Shown: one piece after another, positions 42,417-51,945 of the stretch
Numbering within the stretch: position 1 is the stretch's first letter
How the letters are laid out: every line of letters begins with the position of its first letter
Source: Chitinophaga eiseniae
GTDB lineage: Bacteria; Bacteroidota; Bacteroidia; Chitinophagales; Chitinophagaceae
Assembly: GCF_012641265.1 (NCBI RefSeq)
Contig: NZ_JABAHZ010000002.1
Coordinates: 310,001-374,000, forward strand
Direction: 5' to 3'
Length of the DNA stretch: 64,000 nt
Program-made: the position numbers and the translations under genes
The notes under the pieces: generated by a model
What the model was told of the DNA's origin: nothing
The model's input: the letters and a program-made list of their open reading frames with translations, nothing else
Database searches by the model: none

Positions 42417-43358
42417 ATGAAACGTTTTCTCAAAAAGGCCGGCTGGACACTGCTTTGCCTGTTTATACTCCTCAATATCATCGGTGCCTTCCACGCCTGG
42501 AAGTTTACCCATTTCTACGACGATGGCGGCAAAAAAAATAAGCTACCGGAGCAGATGAGCACCGGGGAAAAGCTGGGGGTCATCCTGTTTGGCGTCCGGA
42601 TCTCCAAATCTGCCACCACTCAATATCCTGCTGCTCCTTATAACACCGTGCACCTTCATACCGCCAACGGGTTATCCCTGGAAGGTTGGTGGATACCCAC
42701 CAAAAATCCTGTAGGCACTGTTATCCTGTTTCATGGCTATAATGGCAATAAAGGCTCCCTGTTGCCCGAAGCCGATCGCTTCAGGTCACTCGGCTACAAT
42801 ACCTTTCTGCTCGATTTCCGTGGACATGGTAACAGCGAGGGCCTTACCTGCAGCGTAGGATTTAAAGAAGCAGAAGATGTAAAGCTGGCGTGGGATTATG
42901 TAAAGCAAAAAACAACCCAACCAGTTGTACTCTGGGGAGTGAGCATGGGCGCAGCCGCCATTCTGAAAGCCGTTCCTGAATATGGGCTTACCCCGCAAAA
43001 GCTCATCATCCAATGCCCTTTTTCCACGCTGACAGACGCCGTAAAAAGTCGCATGAGAGCTGTGCACCTGCCGGCATTTCCCTTTTCACAAATCCTTACC
43101 TTCTGGGGCGGAATAGAGCAGGGATTCTGGGGACCTGGATTTAAGCCGGAAAGCTACGCCCGCCAGATACATATGCCCGTATTATATTTCTACGGTCAAA
43201 AAGACATCCGGGTAATGTCCCATGAAACTAACGAGGTATTTTCTCACCTCGGCACCACCCAAAAGAAATTGTATATATTCCCTAATGCAGGTCACCAGTC
43301 GTTTTGCGGGAAAGACAATGATGCCTGGATGAGAGAGGTAACCGCCTTTTTACAATAA
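42417..43358 (+). CDS. Alpha/beta hydrolase, membrane-anchored
   Basis: 313 residues. An N-terminal hydrophobic segment (AGWTLLCLFILLNIIGAFHAW) anchors the protein. The hydrolase fold has oxyanion region LFHGYNGNKGSLL, nucleophile elbow GVSMGAA, acid in YFYGQKDIRVM and His in FPNAGHQSFCG: a complete Ser-Asp-His triad. Close to the YqkD/BAAT-type serine aminopeptidase S33 group; substrate unknown. Confidence 0.88.
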   Translation: MKRFLKKAGWTLLCLFILLNIIGAFHAWKFTHFYDDGGKKNKLPEQMSTGEKLGVILFGVRISKSATTQYPAAPYNTVHLHTANGLSLEGWWIPTKNPVGTVILFHGYNGNKGSLLPEADRFRSLGYNTFLLDFRGHGNSEGLTCSVGFKEAEDVKLAWDYVKQKTTQPVVLWGVSMGAAAILKAVPEYGLTPQKLIIQCPFSTLTDAVKSRMRAVHLPAFPFSQILTFWGGIEQGFWGPGFKPESYARQIHMPVLYFYGQKDIRVMSHETNEVFSHLGTTQKKLYIFPNAGHQSFCGKDNDAWMREVTAFLQ

Positions 43359-43361
43359 AAA

Positions 43362-43389
43362 AGCGTGCACCATACGAGTGGTGCACGCT
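43362..43389 (+). terminator. Terminator after the alpha/beta hydrolase gene
   Basis: Stem AGCGTGCACCA / TGGTGCACGCT with a 6-nt loop directly after the stop codon. A second small hairpin TGACACGG / CCGTGTCA follows at 43428-43448. Confidence 0.75.
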
Positions 43390-43536
43390 CTTCACAGGAT
43401 CCTACCCGCCATTTTATATTGGAATCATGACACGGTAAAACCGTGTCACTAGATGCAATCCTTTATAAGCAATGATTACAAATTTACATTAGCTGGCTGC
43501 CACCAGGAGGCACCTAATGGGTAAACAGCAAAAATC

Positions 43537-44103
43537 TTACCTACGTATTACCACAGGCGTACCTACTTTTAGCACATCATACAATTCGTTGACATCGGCG
43601 TTTTTCATGCTGATACAACCGAGGGTCCAGTTGATCCTGCTATCTACATAACTATCCCTGATACCGGAAGCATATTCCACACCATGAATACCAATTGCCC
43701 CACCAATTGCGGCATTGGCAGATACCAGCCCATCCGATTGCCGCTGATGGAATTTAGCCCAGGAACTCTCATTGGGATAATCCAGCAACATAAAACGGCT
43801 CCAGCTTTTATCTACTCTTTTTGTTAAAATATGAAAGGTACCTTCAGGCGTTCTGCGATCGCCTTCAGTTTGTTTATCCGTTTGGTCACGGTTACCAAAT
43901 ACTACTTTGTAGATCTTTCTCAACGTAACATCTTCATAAACATACAAGCGGTAGTCGCTCTTATCTATCAGCAGGAAAACTTTATCCGGATCGACGTTGG
44001 CAGCATTTAACCTTACATTATATAAATCTGGTTCGTTGATAAATCCACTTAATGGCAACAGCAACAGGATAACCGTTAGCCAGTAATGACAACACTTCTT
44101 CAT
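43537..44103 (-). CDS. Small L,D-transpeptidase (YkuD/ErfK family)
   Basis: 188 residues with a signal peptide (LTVILLLLPLSGFI) and a single YkuD domain: FLLIDKSDYRLYVYED, RRTPEGTFHI, IGIHGVEYASGI (catalytic His) and NWTLGCISMKNADVNELYDVL (catalytic Cys in GCIS). The usual SxGCxR motif has S-M in place of Arg. Periplasmic enzyme that cross-links peptidoglycan or attaches proteins to it; much shorter than the YcbB-type enzyme at 10664. Confidence 0.88.
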   Translation of the reverse strand: MKKCCHYWLTVILLLLPLSGFINEPDLYNVRLNAANVDPDKVFLLIDKSDYRLYVYEDVTLRKIYKVVFGNRDQTDKQTEGDRRTPEGTFHILTKRVDKSWSRFMLLDYPNESSWAKFHQRQSDGLVSANAAIGGAIGIHGVEYASGIRDSYVDSRINWTLGCISMKNADVNELYDVLKVGTPVVIRR

Positions 44104-44157
44104 AGGAGTAATAAATATGCAGATAACGTAACGGAATAAAGATTTATTGTCTTGCTA

Positions 44158-44218
44158 CATCCATATAAAACTAAAGGCACAAAGCGTTATGCCTTGTGCC
44201 TTTAGTTTTATATGGATG
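44158..44218 (-). terminator. 25-bp perfect stem terminator after the M16 peptidase gene
   Basis: Arms 44158-44182 and 44194-44218 pair perfectly (core ACTAAAGGCACAA / TTGTGCCTTTAGT) around an 11-nt loop, starting 14 nt beyond the M16 stop. Confidence 0.75.
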
Positions 44219-44232
44219 ATAAGCGGATACTA

Positions 44233-47169
44233 TTAGTAGCCGAAAATCTCTTCCAGGGAGAGTTTCTTCACTGCTCCATATTTCTTCAGCTCTTCGCCCA
44301 CTTTCTTCTCAGAAGCAACGATGCAATAAGTATATGGTTTATGAGCGAGATATTCATCATGGAATTTCTTCACTTCATCGAAGTTCATTTTATCGATAGA
44401 CTCATACACCTGTTTACGGATATCTGTGTTCAGTCCCAGCTTTTGTGCTGCCAGGTAGCTGAAAATAATACCGTCGTTGGTGATACGTTCTGTTTCGATA
44501 TCCTGTTTCATGCTTTCCTTAGCTGTTTCCAGCAGTTTATCGGAACGTGGAATATCATTCAGCAATTCGTTCATGCCGGTGATCGCATCATTCATTTTGT
44601 CGGCCTGGCTACCTACGTAAGCGATGGCAGAATAGCGTTCACTCTTCTTATCCGGCGATGCCAGGAATGCATAAGTAGAGTAAGCCAATGCTTTAGACTC
44701 ACGGATAGTTTGGAATACTACGGAACCCATTCCACCGCCAAAGTAGCTGTTAAACAGCGTTACGATACCGGTTTTAGCAGGATCATACACGTCGGCATTT
44801 CTCAGCCAGTTTACTTCCGTTTGTACCATATCGTAATCAGCAAAAAGTACCTGGTTTTGAGCCTGGTTGTCTTTTACAAACTTAACGGCTGCAGGTGCTG
44901 CTTTAAAGCTGGCAGCCAGTGTATGCAATTTTTTCACATCGGCAGCAGCTGTTTCCAGTGGCTGAGGTCCCCAATAAATGATGGTATGTTTATAGGCTGG
45001 CAGCTCGTGCAAGATATCGGTCAGCTCTGTAGCGGTGACCGCATCCAGTTCTGCCTGGCTCAACTGGTTATTGAACGGATTTTTAGCACCATACATGGCA
45101 TAGTTTATCACTCCTTTCATGATGGCGCCTTTATTCAGTTTACTATCTGCGCGGGCTTTCTGTAAACGGCCTTTCAGCGCAGCCAAAGCAGCTTCGTCTG
45201 GCTTACAGTTAGCAATCACGTGTTCAAATAAAGCAACGGCTTTATCGAAGTTGTCCTGCAAACCAGAGATAGAAATAGTGGTATTGTCTGTAGAGGCTGA
45301 TATGCTAAAGTTACAGGCGATATTGTAAAACTCTTTGCTGATCTGCTCGGAGGTATACTTATCGGTACGCAGGAATTGCAGGTATTGTGCTGCCAGGGGA
45401 AGCTTTTTATTATTCCAGCTACCCATATCGAAACGATAATACAGGTGGAACAGACCGTTGTCTTTGTTCTGTACATACATCATATCGGTATTACCAACAG
45501 TAGTTTTCTGGATGTCTTTTTCATAATCCAGCCACTGTGGCTTTACAGGGGTGGCAGGCATAGTGGCCACCTGTTTCAGGAATGCAGATTGTGCTTCTCT
45601 GTTTACTTCTACCGGCGTAATAGCAGGCTTCTCTACTTTCTCGATGCTTTTATCTTCACCTTTGCGTTTGTAGATGATCACATAATTATCGTTGAGGTAT
45701 TTATTCGCATAGTCAACGATTTGTTTTTTTGTAACAGTGCCCATATCATCTACATAGGCTACATCATGTGCCCAATCCTGCGCCCGGCTCTTAATGAAAG
45801 CATCCATCAGGGAGGTAGCGCGGTTATTGTTGTTTTCCAGTCCCTGGAGCTCGCTCAACTTGGCGTTGTTAACGATGGCTTTTACCAGCGTTTCATCGAA
45901 ATCTCCTTTTTTCAGGATTTCCAGCTGACTCAGTAACAGCGCTTTTACATCTTCCAGGGTTTGGCCTTGTTTAGCTTTACCACTGAGAGAGAAGATGGAG
46001 TAGTCTTTCAGGCTCATCACACCTGCGCTGGCGTTCAACACTTTCTGTTGTTTGTTGATATTCAGGTCGAGCAGGCCTGCTTTTCCATTCTGGAGAATAG
46101 AACCCATTACGCCCAGTACCAGGTTGGATTTAGTATCGAGTGCGCCGGGCATTCTGAAGGCGATATCAACGCTTTCAGCATCGGGGCCTAATACTTCTTT
46201 TACAACAGGCGATTTGATAGGTGCTTCCGGCGCAGGCTTGTATTCCTTTACCGGCTTAGCTTTCATATAAGCGAATTTCTGATCAATTAATTTAACCACG
46301 TAATCCGGGTCAAAGTCACCCGCCATTACTACGGCCATATTGTTAGGTACATAATACTCATTATAGAACTGGCGAATCGCCTTCAGGTTTGGATTCTTGA
46401 GGTGTTCAACGGTACCAATGGTAGACTGCTGACCGTAGTTGTGCGTTGGAAACAAGGCAGCAAGCATAGTTTCATATACTTTGCGGCCATCGTTATCCAG
46501 TCCACGGTTCTTTTCTTCGTACACGGCTTCCAGCTCTGTATGGAACAGGCGGAAAACGGGATCGCGGAAGCGCTCTGCCTGAACAGTCAGGTACTTATCG
46601 ATGGCGTTGGAGGGAATGTCTTCTTCATAAATGGTTTCTTCCACCCAGGTGTGGGCATTGGTGCCCTGGGCTCCCATACCGGTCATCATTTTATCGTATT
46701 CGTTGGCAATCGCATACTTGGCGGCGACACCGGATACGCTGTCGATTTCATGATAAACTGCTTTACGCGCAGCGGGATCCACCGTTTTGTTGTACTTATC
46801 GTACAAATCGGAGATTTTGTCAATCAGCGGTTTTTCTTTTGCCCAATCGAGGGAACCGTACTGCTGGGTACCTTTAAATAACAGGTGTTCCAGGTAGTGG
46901 GCCAGTCCTGTATGATCTTTCGGATCATTATCGCTACCCGCGCGGGTTCCGATCAGGGTCTGGATTCTGGGGTCTTTTTTATTGACACTCAGGATAACGG
47001 TCAATCCGTTTTTCAACGTGTAAAAACGGGCCTTCATCGGGTCATTGGAGATGTACTTGTAGGTGTATCCACCAGCAGTAGCCTCTTTCCATTGATATTT
47101 TTCCTGGGCTCCTGCGGTTTGTAAAGTGCAGGCAAACAGGAATAGTGATACGACTCTTTTAAGACTCAT
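44233..47169 (-). CDS. M16 family zinc metallopeptidase, two-domain
   Basis: 978 residues from the ATG at 47169, with signal peptide (RVVSLFLFACTLQTAGAQ). The N-terminal half has the inverted zinc motif HxxEH in LAHYLEHLLFKG and the distal Glu in LEAVYEEKNRGLDNDG. The C-terminal half is an inactive M16 repeat (GGGMGSVVFQTIRESKALAYSTYAFLASPDKKS region). Predicted periplasmic peptide-degrading enzyme of the insulinase/pitrilysin clan. A minus-strand -7 box TATATTTG (47200-47207) supports this start over the longer frame. Confidence 0.93.
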   Translation of the reverse strand: MSLKRVVSLFLFACTLQTAGAQEKYQWKEATAGGYTYKYISNDPMKARFYTLKNGLTVILSVNKKDPRIQTLIGTRAGSDNDPKDHTGLAHYLEHLLFKGTQQYGSLDWAKEKPLIDKISDLYDKYNKTVDPAARKAVYHEIDSVSGVAAKYAIANEYDKMMTGMGAQGTNAHTWVEETIYEEDIPSNAIDKYLTVQAERFRDPVFRLFHTELEAVYEEKNRGLDNDGRKVYETMLAALFPTHNYGQQSTIGTVEHLKNPNLKAIRQFYNEYYVPNNMAVVMAGDFDPDYVVKLIDQKFAYMKAKPVKEYKPAPEAPIKSPVVKEVLGPDAESVDIAFRMPGALDTKSNLVLGVMGSILQNGKAGLLDLNINKQQKVLNASAGVMSLKDYSIFSLSGKAKQGQTLEDVKALLLSQLEILKKGDFDETLVKAIVNNAKLSELQGLENNNNRATSLMDAFIKSRAQDWAHDVAYVDDMGTVTKKQIVDYANKYLNDNYVIIYKRKGEDKSIEKVEKPAITPVEVNREAQSAFLKQVATMPATPVKPQWLDYEKDIQKTTVGNTDMMYVQNKDNGLFHLYYRFDMGSWNNKKLPLAAQYLQFLRTDKYTSEQISKEFYNIACNFSISASTDNTTISISGLQDNFDKAVALFEHVIANCKPDEAALAALKGRLQKARADSKLNKGAIMKGVINYAMYGAKNPFNNQLSQAELDAVTATELTDILHELPAYKHTIIYWGPQPLETAAADVKKLHTLAASFKAAPAAVKFVKDNQAQNQVLFADYDMVQTEVNWLRNADVYDPAKTGIVTLFNSYFGGGMGSVVFQTIRESKALAYSTYAFLASPDKKSERYSAIAYVGSQADKMNDAITGMNELLNDIPRSDKLLETAKESMKQDIETERITNDGIIFSYLAAQKLGLNTDIRKQVYESIDKMNFDEVKKFHDEYLAHKPYTYCIVASEKKVGEELKKYGAVKKLSLEEIFGY

Positions 47170-47199
47170 ACAGTAGTTGGTTTTTTGAAATTTGTCTGT

Positions 47200-47207
47200 C
47201 AAATATA
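47200..47207 (-). promoter_or_regulatory. -7 promoter box TATATTTG for the M16 gene
   Basis: Perfect TAnnTTTG on the minus strand, 30 nt before the ATG at 47169. Confidence 0.5.
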
Positions 47208-47331
47208 CCGGAAGTGAAAAATAAATAAATATAAAAATGGGGAGAATTGTATGAGCGGTAGATAAAACGAGGGGGCAACCGATTGTTTAATCGGTCATTA
47301 TCTTAACAAGTGGACGATTTTAGGGGTAATT

Positions 47332-47661
47332 TCAGGGAATGTTGTTGTTATACTGGGAATATTTTCCTTTTGCGAGGGCCTGGCGAAACAACAGGGAGTC
47401 ATATGCTTTGGGAGCATGATCAGGCTTTTTAGCACGGTTCCTGATCCGGGGAGGATTTACGGGCAGCGTAACCAGGCTGGCAGCATGGGCAATATAACTT
47501 ACAGGTCTGGTGGGAACCCCTGTGGTTACATATATCTCTGGCGAAGGCGCCACCTTATTTTCATTATTTTTCTCAAGTCTTACACCCAAAAGGCGCTTCT
47601 CACAGGAATGAATCCATGCAATGCAGGCAATACATGTCATCAGTGCAACAAAAGAACGCAT
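47332..47661 (-). CDS. Small putative lipoprotein of a sigma-factor operon
   Basis: 109 residues; no family recognised. MRSFVALMTCIACIAWIHSCEKRLLG looks like a lipoprotein signal with Cys at residue 20. The rest is basic and Pro-rich (RIRNRAKKPDHAPKAYDSLLF). It is last of four minus-strand genes (sigma factor, anti-sigma factor, outer-membrane-type protein, this), 31 nt after its neighbour, so it is likely part of the same stress-response unit. Confidence 0.6.
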   Translation of the reverse strand: MRSFVALMTCIACIAWIHSCEKRLLGVRLEKNNENKVAPSPEIYVTTGVPTRPVSYIAHAASLVTLPVNPPRIRNRAKKPDHAPKAYDSLLFRQALAKGKYSQYNNNIP

Positions 47662-47692
47662 AAATACAATTTAGGACTGGCTAAAATAGAGC

Positions 47693-48643
47693 TTAGAAAC
47701 CGTTCAACCGGATACCGATTGAGAACGGATATTGTTGTAACCCATAATCATGCAACGGCGTGAGGGCAAAATTTGCATACAACTTCACAGGACCATACCC
47801 CAGCTCACTGGTTAAACCGAAACGCCATTTGTTGAGATTAAAGTCATCAGTTTTTCTCACTTTACCTCTTTCCTGGCTGATTTGTTTTGTCCGGGATTTG
47901 AGCAGATAACCACCAGAGACACCAAAACTCGCCTGGAACGCGCGGCTCGGGCGGGCGGGGTTAGAATTAAAATTAAGCATTACCGGTACGGATATATATT
48001 CGGCGAATAGCTTGTTTTTTGAAAATTCTACGGTATCCCGGATTATTTGTGTAGGATAGCCTGGCAGGTATGTAATGCTGCGGGCAAACCTATAGTTATT
48101 CATTTCTAATCCTAAAGCGTATAACAAGTTTAGTTTGTGTTTTGTTATATTAAGTCGCTGTTCAAACAACCAGATATTAAAATTGATCGATTTTCCGGTG
48201 ATAAGTTTAAATTCAGATGGTGTTAAAGGTTCACTGGCTTCCCGGGGGGCAAAGGTGGCCAATCCGGCAGCAGAATAGTCGTACGACCGCTGGGCGGCGG
48301 CGTTCATGGCTACTGCGCCATTATAATAATTGCTGTTATTGGGATAATAATTGATAAAACTGGCGCCTGTATAGTCGCTACGATCGATGTAGTTATTGAA
48401 CCCCAGGTCAAATACAAACCATTTTGTTTGCAGGTTTTTCTTCAGCTTATGCCGGGCGTAGGCCGTATCGTTATAAAATTTATAACTGGTACGTCCCTTA
48501 TCATTCTTCCCTTTTATGATGATGAGTCCTTTTATCTGTATGGTATCCGGAGTAGCCGGAGTGTTTTTTGTATCTGCCTTTTGCGCATGAGCCCATTCGC
48601 CACATAATACCAGTAACAAAATGAGTAAAATTTTATGCTTCAT
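47693..48643 (-). CDS. Outer-membrane beta-barrel-type protein, unknown
   Basis: 316 residues with signal peptide (ILLILLLVLCGEWAHAQ). Repeated short amphipathic strands with aromatic ends (FNIWLFEQRLNITKHKLNLLYALGLEMNNYRF, GPVKLYANFALTPL, YPFSIGIRLNGF with a terminal aromatic) suggest an outer-membrane beta-barrel of the PorT/outer-membrane-protein-beta-brl type. It is 16 nt after the anti-sigma gene and probably co-regulated. Confidence 0.75.
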   Translation of the reverse strand: MKHKILLILLLVLCGEWAHAQKADTKNTPATPDTIQIKGLIIIKGKNDKGRTSYKFYNDTAYARHKLKKNLQTKWFVFDLGFNNYIDRSDYTGASFINYYPNNSNYYNGAVAMNAAAQRSYDYSAAGLATFAPREASEPLTPSEFKLITGKSINFNIWLFEQRLNITKHKLNLLYALGLEMNNYRFARSITYLPGYPTQIIRDTVEFSKNKLFAEYISVPVMLNFNSNPARPSRAFQASFGVSGGYLLKSRTKQISQERGKVRKTDDFNLNKWRFGLTSELGYGPVKLYANFALTPLHDYGLQQYPFSIGIRLNGF

Positions 48644-48659
48644 ATGCTATGACCATGAT

Positions 48660-49736
48660 TTATTGTTTGTTCCGTTTACGGGAGAAAAACTTTGCTACGT
48701 TGGTTACTTTGTCGAGTAATTTACTATCGCTACCGCTTACTGACATAATCAGCTCACCCTGAATTGGCGGTGGTGTTTCGGCGGGCGTTATCTTATTAGT
48801 ACCGGCGCTATTCGGAATTTTAGTGTTGGCAGCCAGCATGGGTTCGCTACTTACTTCTGGATGAATGGCCGTTGAAATAGGTGTATTATCTGTTTGCTGC
48901 CTATGTTGCGCCACTACATCTTCCACTGAATTACGCTGTGGAGGCAGTTGTGACATAACTGGCGCATCTGTTTTGGGAGCTGCAGCGATGGTCTGCTCCT
49001 GTGTTGCCGTTACACCGGCTGTTGTTGTTTTTCTTTCCCGGATAGCCGATTTTTTATGATTGGTGGCCAGCAGCGGCGAAGCTGCCGGGGTCGGAGATGC
49101 AGGAATAGCTACAGATGGTGTTGCTACGGGAGCTTCAGCGATTGGTATGGCCTTTGGAGCCGGGATAACGGGCTTGGGAGCTGTTACCGTTCCTTTATCT
49201 GCCAAGGCAGGCGCGCCGGTAGGGTGATTACCTGCTGGCAACAGCCAGATAAGCAGGCCGGCTACCACCGCAGCAGCGGCGGCTACCCATCCCAGGCGGC
49301 GGTAAATGGGCGCTGTTTTGCGCTCACTGCTCCGGTACAGGGAAGCTTTATCTGTAAATACCAGGCTGGTATCGGGTGTTAATTTAGTGGCCTGTAATAA
49401 CGTCAGCTCTTTTTGGGCGGCGGGATGTTGTTCCAGGTATTCTTGTAGTGCTTTCTCTTCTGCAACTGTCAATTCTCCGTCGATGTAGCCCAGCATGAGT
49501 TCTTCCATGTCTGGCAATCCCGGAACTCCGGTTCTGTATAAAGCAGCTTTATTACCAAAGGAGATCGTTTCATCCGGAACCAACCGCGTGCCTTCCAGCA
49601 ATTCCAGCTCCTGCCGGAATTGAGGGTGCTCCTGGAGAAAAAGTTCCAGGGCTGCCTGTTCTGCCTCATTCAACTCACCATCTATGTAGCTGAGCAGAAA
49701 CGACTCGTAGTTTGATATGTTAATCTCGATTGACAA
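48660..49736 (-). CDS. Anti-sigma factor with a duplicated N-terminal domain
   Basis: 358 residues. Two similar units open the protein: YESFLLSYIDGELNEAEQAALELFLQEHPQF ... LVPDETISFGNKAALYR (about 8-66) and MEELMLGYIDGELTVAEEKALQEYLEQHPAA ... LTPDTSLVFTDKASLYR (about 77-134). A membrane helix (LGWVAAAAAVVAGLLIWLLPAG, about 146-168) and a long Ala/Pro/Thr-rich periplasmic region follow. It lies 40 nt after the sigma gene. The doubled domain may bind two sigma molecules or bind one more tightly (inference). Confidence 0.8.
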   Translation of the reverse strand: MSIEINISNYESFLLSYIDGELNEAEQAALELFLQEHPQFRQELELLEGTRLVPDETISFGNKAALYRTGVPGLPDMEELMLGYIDGELTVAEEKALQEYLEQHPAAQKELTLLQATKLTPDTSLVFTDKASLYRSSERKTAPIYRRLGWVAAAAAVVAGLLIWLLPAGNHPTGAPALADKGTVTAPKPVIPAPKAIPIAEAPVATPSVAIPASPTPAASPLLATNHKKSAIRERKTTTAGVTATQEQTIAAAPKTDAPVMSQLPPQRNSVEDVVAQHRQQTDNTPISTAIHPEVSSEPMLAANTKIPNSAGTNKITPAETPPPIQGELIMSVSGSDSKLLDKVTNVAKFFSRKRNKQ

Positions 49737-49776
49737 GATTTTTATTTATTATCAATGTTTTATAAAATATAATTAT

Positions 49777-50262
49777 TTATATTACGTTTTCCATCTTTAC
49801 CAGGTAATTTTTAAGGTGAATCCTGGCTCTATGCAGGTACACTTTTACCTGGGACGGGTTTAATCCCATCATTTCTCCAATTTCGTCGTAAGAGTATCCT
49901 TCATAATCCTTCAGCATTACGAGGGAGCGCTGCACTTCACTCAATTTAGACAAAGCTTTTTCGATCACTTCCTTGGCATTGTGCACTTTATGATCCGAAA
50001 TTTTCTCTTCGTCCTTGAATTGTTCTACCAGTGTAACCCGCTTAACCTTACGTACATGGTCGATCATATTGTGGTAGCCCACTGTAAACAGGTATGACTT
50101 TGCCTTTTCAAAAGGCACATCCTGACAGTGTTTCCACAATATTTCGAATGAATTCTGTACTACGTCCCTGGCGTCTTCCGCGTTTTCCAGATTTTTAACG
50201 ATAAAGCGGAACAGGTTGTCCGAATACAGATCCACGCATTTATTGTACTCCTTTTCGGTCAT
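49777..50262 (-). CDS. ECF-type RNA polymerase sigma factor
   Basis: 161 residues. Region 2: YSDNLFRFIVKNLENAEDARDVVQNSFEILWKHCQDVPFEKAKSYLFTVGYHNMIDHVRK. Region 4: ALSKLSEVQRSLVMLKDYEGYSYDEIGEMMGLNPSQVKVYLHRARIHLKNYL. First gene of a four-gene minus-strand operon with its anti-sigma factor, an outer-membrane-type protein and a small lipoprotein, which suggests an envelope-stress response. Confidence 0.92.
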   Translation of the reverse strand: MTEKEYNKCVDLYSDNLFRFIVKNLENAEDARDVVQNSFEILWKHCQDVPFEKAKSYLFTVGYHNMIDHVRKVKRVTLVEQFKDEEKISDHKVHNAKEVIEKALSKLSEVQRSLVMLKDYEGYSYDEIGEMMGLNPSQVKVYLHRARIHLKNYLVKMENVI

Positions 50263-50625
50263 TCCGGTGGTGCGGGATTTTAGTGCTAAGATCCGACAAA
50301 TACTTTAATACCCATCATTGACAAATCCATCGTAGTTACCCACACCAGCTCTAAAGTCCGAAAATTCAATCCTCCACAGTTGTAGTAACGTCATTTAAAC
50401 TAATAATCAACCCTTTATCCAGTATGCTCTTTTAGCATTTCATTTCAAGAGGTCGTTATCAGTTTTTCATTTCATGGCATTTATAATCATGATAGTACTA
50501 TGACGCAGTGCAACGGTTAAATGTTACACCTGGGTCAAACTTTTTGGTTATCCACCCGTTACTCATTTGCGCGAGCAATTATCGTAATACATTTATTGCC
50601 AGATTCAATCTAAATATTGGAATTT
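50263..50625. other. Intergenic region with the kbl promoter
   Basis: About 360 bp without ORFs between divergent genes. TTTG (50566-50569), 18 nt, then TACATTTA (50588-50595) is a good match to the Bacteroidota -33/-7 promoter, predicting a 24-nt kbl leader. No other structure was recognised. Confidence 0.5.
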
Positions 50626-51813
50626 ATGAACGAGCAGTTTATCACCCGTTTACGGGAAGAACTCGGCGATATCAACAAGGCCGGCCTGTATAAGAGAGAA
50701 CGTATTATTACATCAGAGCAGGGAGCTGAAATACAGGTGGGAGGTAAAACGGTGCTAAATTTCTGTGCCAACAACTACCTGGGCCTGTCTTCTCACCCGG
50801 CGGTTGTGAAGGCAGCCAAGGAAGCAATTGATACCCATGGCTATGGGATGAGTAGTGTACGCTTCATTTGCGGCACACAGGATATTCACCGGGAGCTGGA
50901 AGAAAAGATTTCTAAATTCCTGGGTACGGAAGATACTATCTTATATGTAGCTGCTTTCGATGCCAATGGAGGCGTATTTGAACCCCTGTTTAACGAACAG
51001 GATGCCATTATATCTGATGCTTTGAACCATGCTTCCATTATCGATGGCGTGCGCCTGTGTAAAGCACAGCGTTTCCGTTACGAGCACAACAATATGGCTG
51101 ACCTGGAAGCAAAACTCCAGGAAGCAAAAGATTGCCGTAGCCGTATCATCGTAACTGACGGGTCTTTCAGTATGGATGGTACTATTGCCCAGCTGGATAA
51201 GATCTGTGAGCTGGCCGATAAATATGATGCCATTGTCATGTCCGATGAAAGCCATTCCTCTGGCTTCCTGGGCAAAACGGGCCGTGGTACCCATGAATAC
51301 AGAGGCGTAATGGGCCGTGTAGACATCATTACGGGTACTTTGGGCAAGGCCCTCGGTGGAGCTTCCGGCGGATTTACCAGCGGTCGTAAAGAGGTGGTAG
51401 ACATCCTGCGTCAGCGCAGCCGTCCTTATCTCTTTTCCAATTCCGTAGCCCCCAGTATAGTAGGCGCCTCCATCGCCGTGCTGGATATGCTGAGCGAAAC
51501 TACCACCCTGCGTGATAAACTGGAATATAACACCAAATACTTCCGTACTAAAATGACGGAAGCTGGTTTTGATATTAAACCCGGAGATCACCCGATTGTT
51601 CCGGTTATGCTGTACGATGCCGTATTAAGCGCCCAGTTTGCCGACAAACTGCTACAGGAAGGTATTTATGTTATCGGCTTCTTCTTCCCGGTAGTTCCGA
51701 AAGGTCAGGCACGCATCCGTGTACAGCTGAGCGCTGGTCATGAACAGGAACACCTCGACAGGGCCATTGCCGCCTTTACCAAAGTGGGTAGGGAACTGGG
51801 AGTTATTAAATAA
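50626..51813 (+). CDS. kbl: 2-amino-3-ketobutyrate CoA ligase (glycine C-acetyltransferase)
   Basis: 395 residues, PLP-dependent alpha-oxoamine synthase. It converts 2-amino-3-oxobutyrate and CoA to glycine and acetyl-CoA in threonine catabolism. Blocks seen: [67 protein letters not shown] and the PLP-lysine region [18 protein letters not shown] 50626 is chosen over TTG 50617. The partner tdh is not in the window. Confidence 0.95.
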   Translation: MNEQFITRLREELGDINKAGLYKRERIITSEQGAEIQVGGKTVLNFCANNYLGLSSHPAVVKAAKEAIDTHGYGMSSVRFICGTQDIHRELEEKISKFLGTEDTILYVAAFDANGGVFEPLFNEQDAIISDALNHASIIDGVRLCKAQRFRYEHNNMADLEAKLQEAKDCRSRIIVTDGSFSMDGTIAQLDKICELADKYDAIVMSDESHSSGFLGKTGRGTHEYRGVMGRVDIITGTLGKALGGASGGFTSGRKEVVDILRQRSRPYLFSNSVAPSIVGASIAVLDMLSETTTLRDKLEYNTKYFRTKMTEAGFDIKPGDHPIVPVMLYDAVLSAQFADKLLQEGIYVIGFFFPVVPKGQARIRVQLSAGHEQEHLDRAIAAFTKVGRELGVIK

Positions 51814-51916
51814 GCGAAAAGCATAAAGCAAAAAGCTATTGAGGCGAAGGATCTCTGCGGATATTAAAGTCGCGCGGGCCATTCGCCTCAATAGCTTTTT
51901 GCTTTATGCTTTTTGC
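51814..51916. repeat. Long palindrome, copy 2 of the dispersed element
   Basis: Core arms 51820-51848 and 51882-51910 are perfect 29-nt complements; with one mismatch the stem extends to 51814 and 51916. The 33-nt loop contains GCGGATATTAAAGTCGC. Shared with copy 1 (10565-10655) are AAAGCTATTG, GCGGATATT, CATTC and CAATAGCTTTT in the same order. It lies directly after the kbl stop, and its right end abuts the -7 box TACTTTTG (51917-51924) of the next gene. Confidence 0.85.
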
Positions 51917-51924
51917 TACTTTTG
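51917..51924 (+). promoter_or_regulatory. -7 promoter box TACTTTTG of the beta-lactamase-like gene
   Basis: Perfect TAnnTTTG at the right edge of the palindromic repeat; predicted leader of about 15 nt to the ATG at 51946. Confidence 0.5.
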
Positions 51925-51945
51925 CAGCTCATAATTCAATCATTT

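Noticed and set aside
44212..45165. 317-codon plus-strand open frame opposite the M16 peptidase gene
   Set aside because: Antisense shadow; begins inside the terminator stem and has no domain match.
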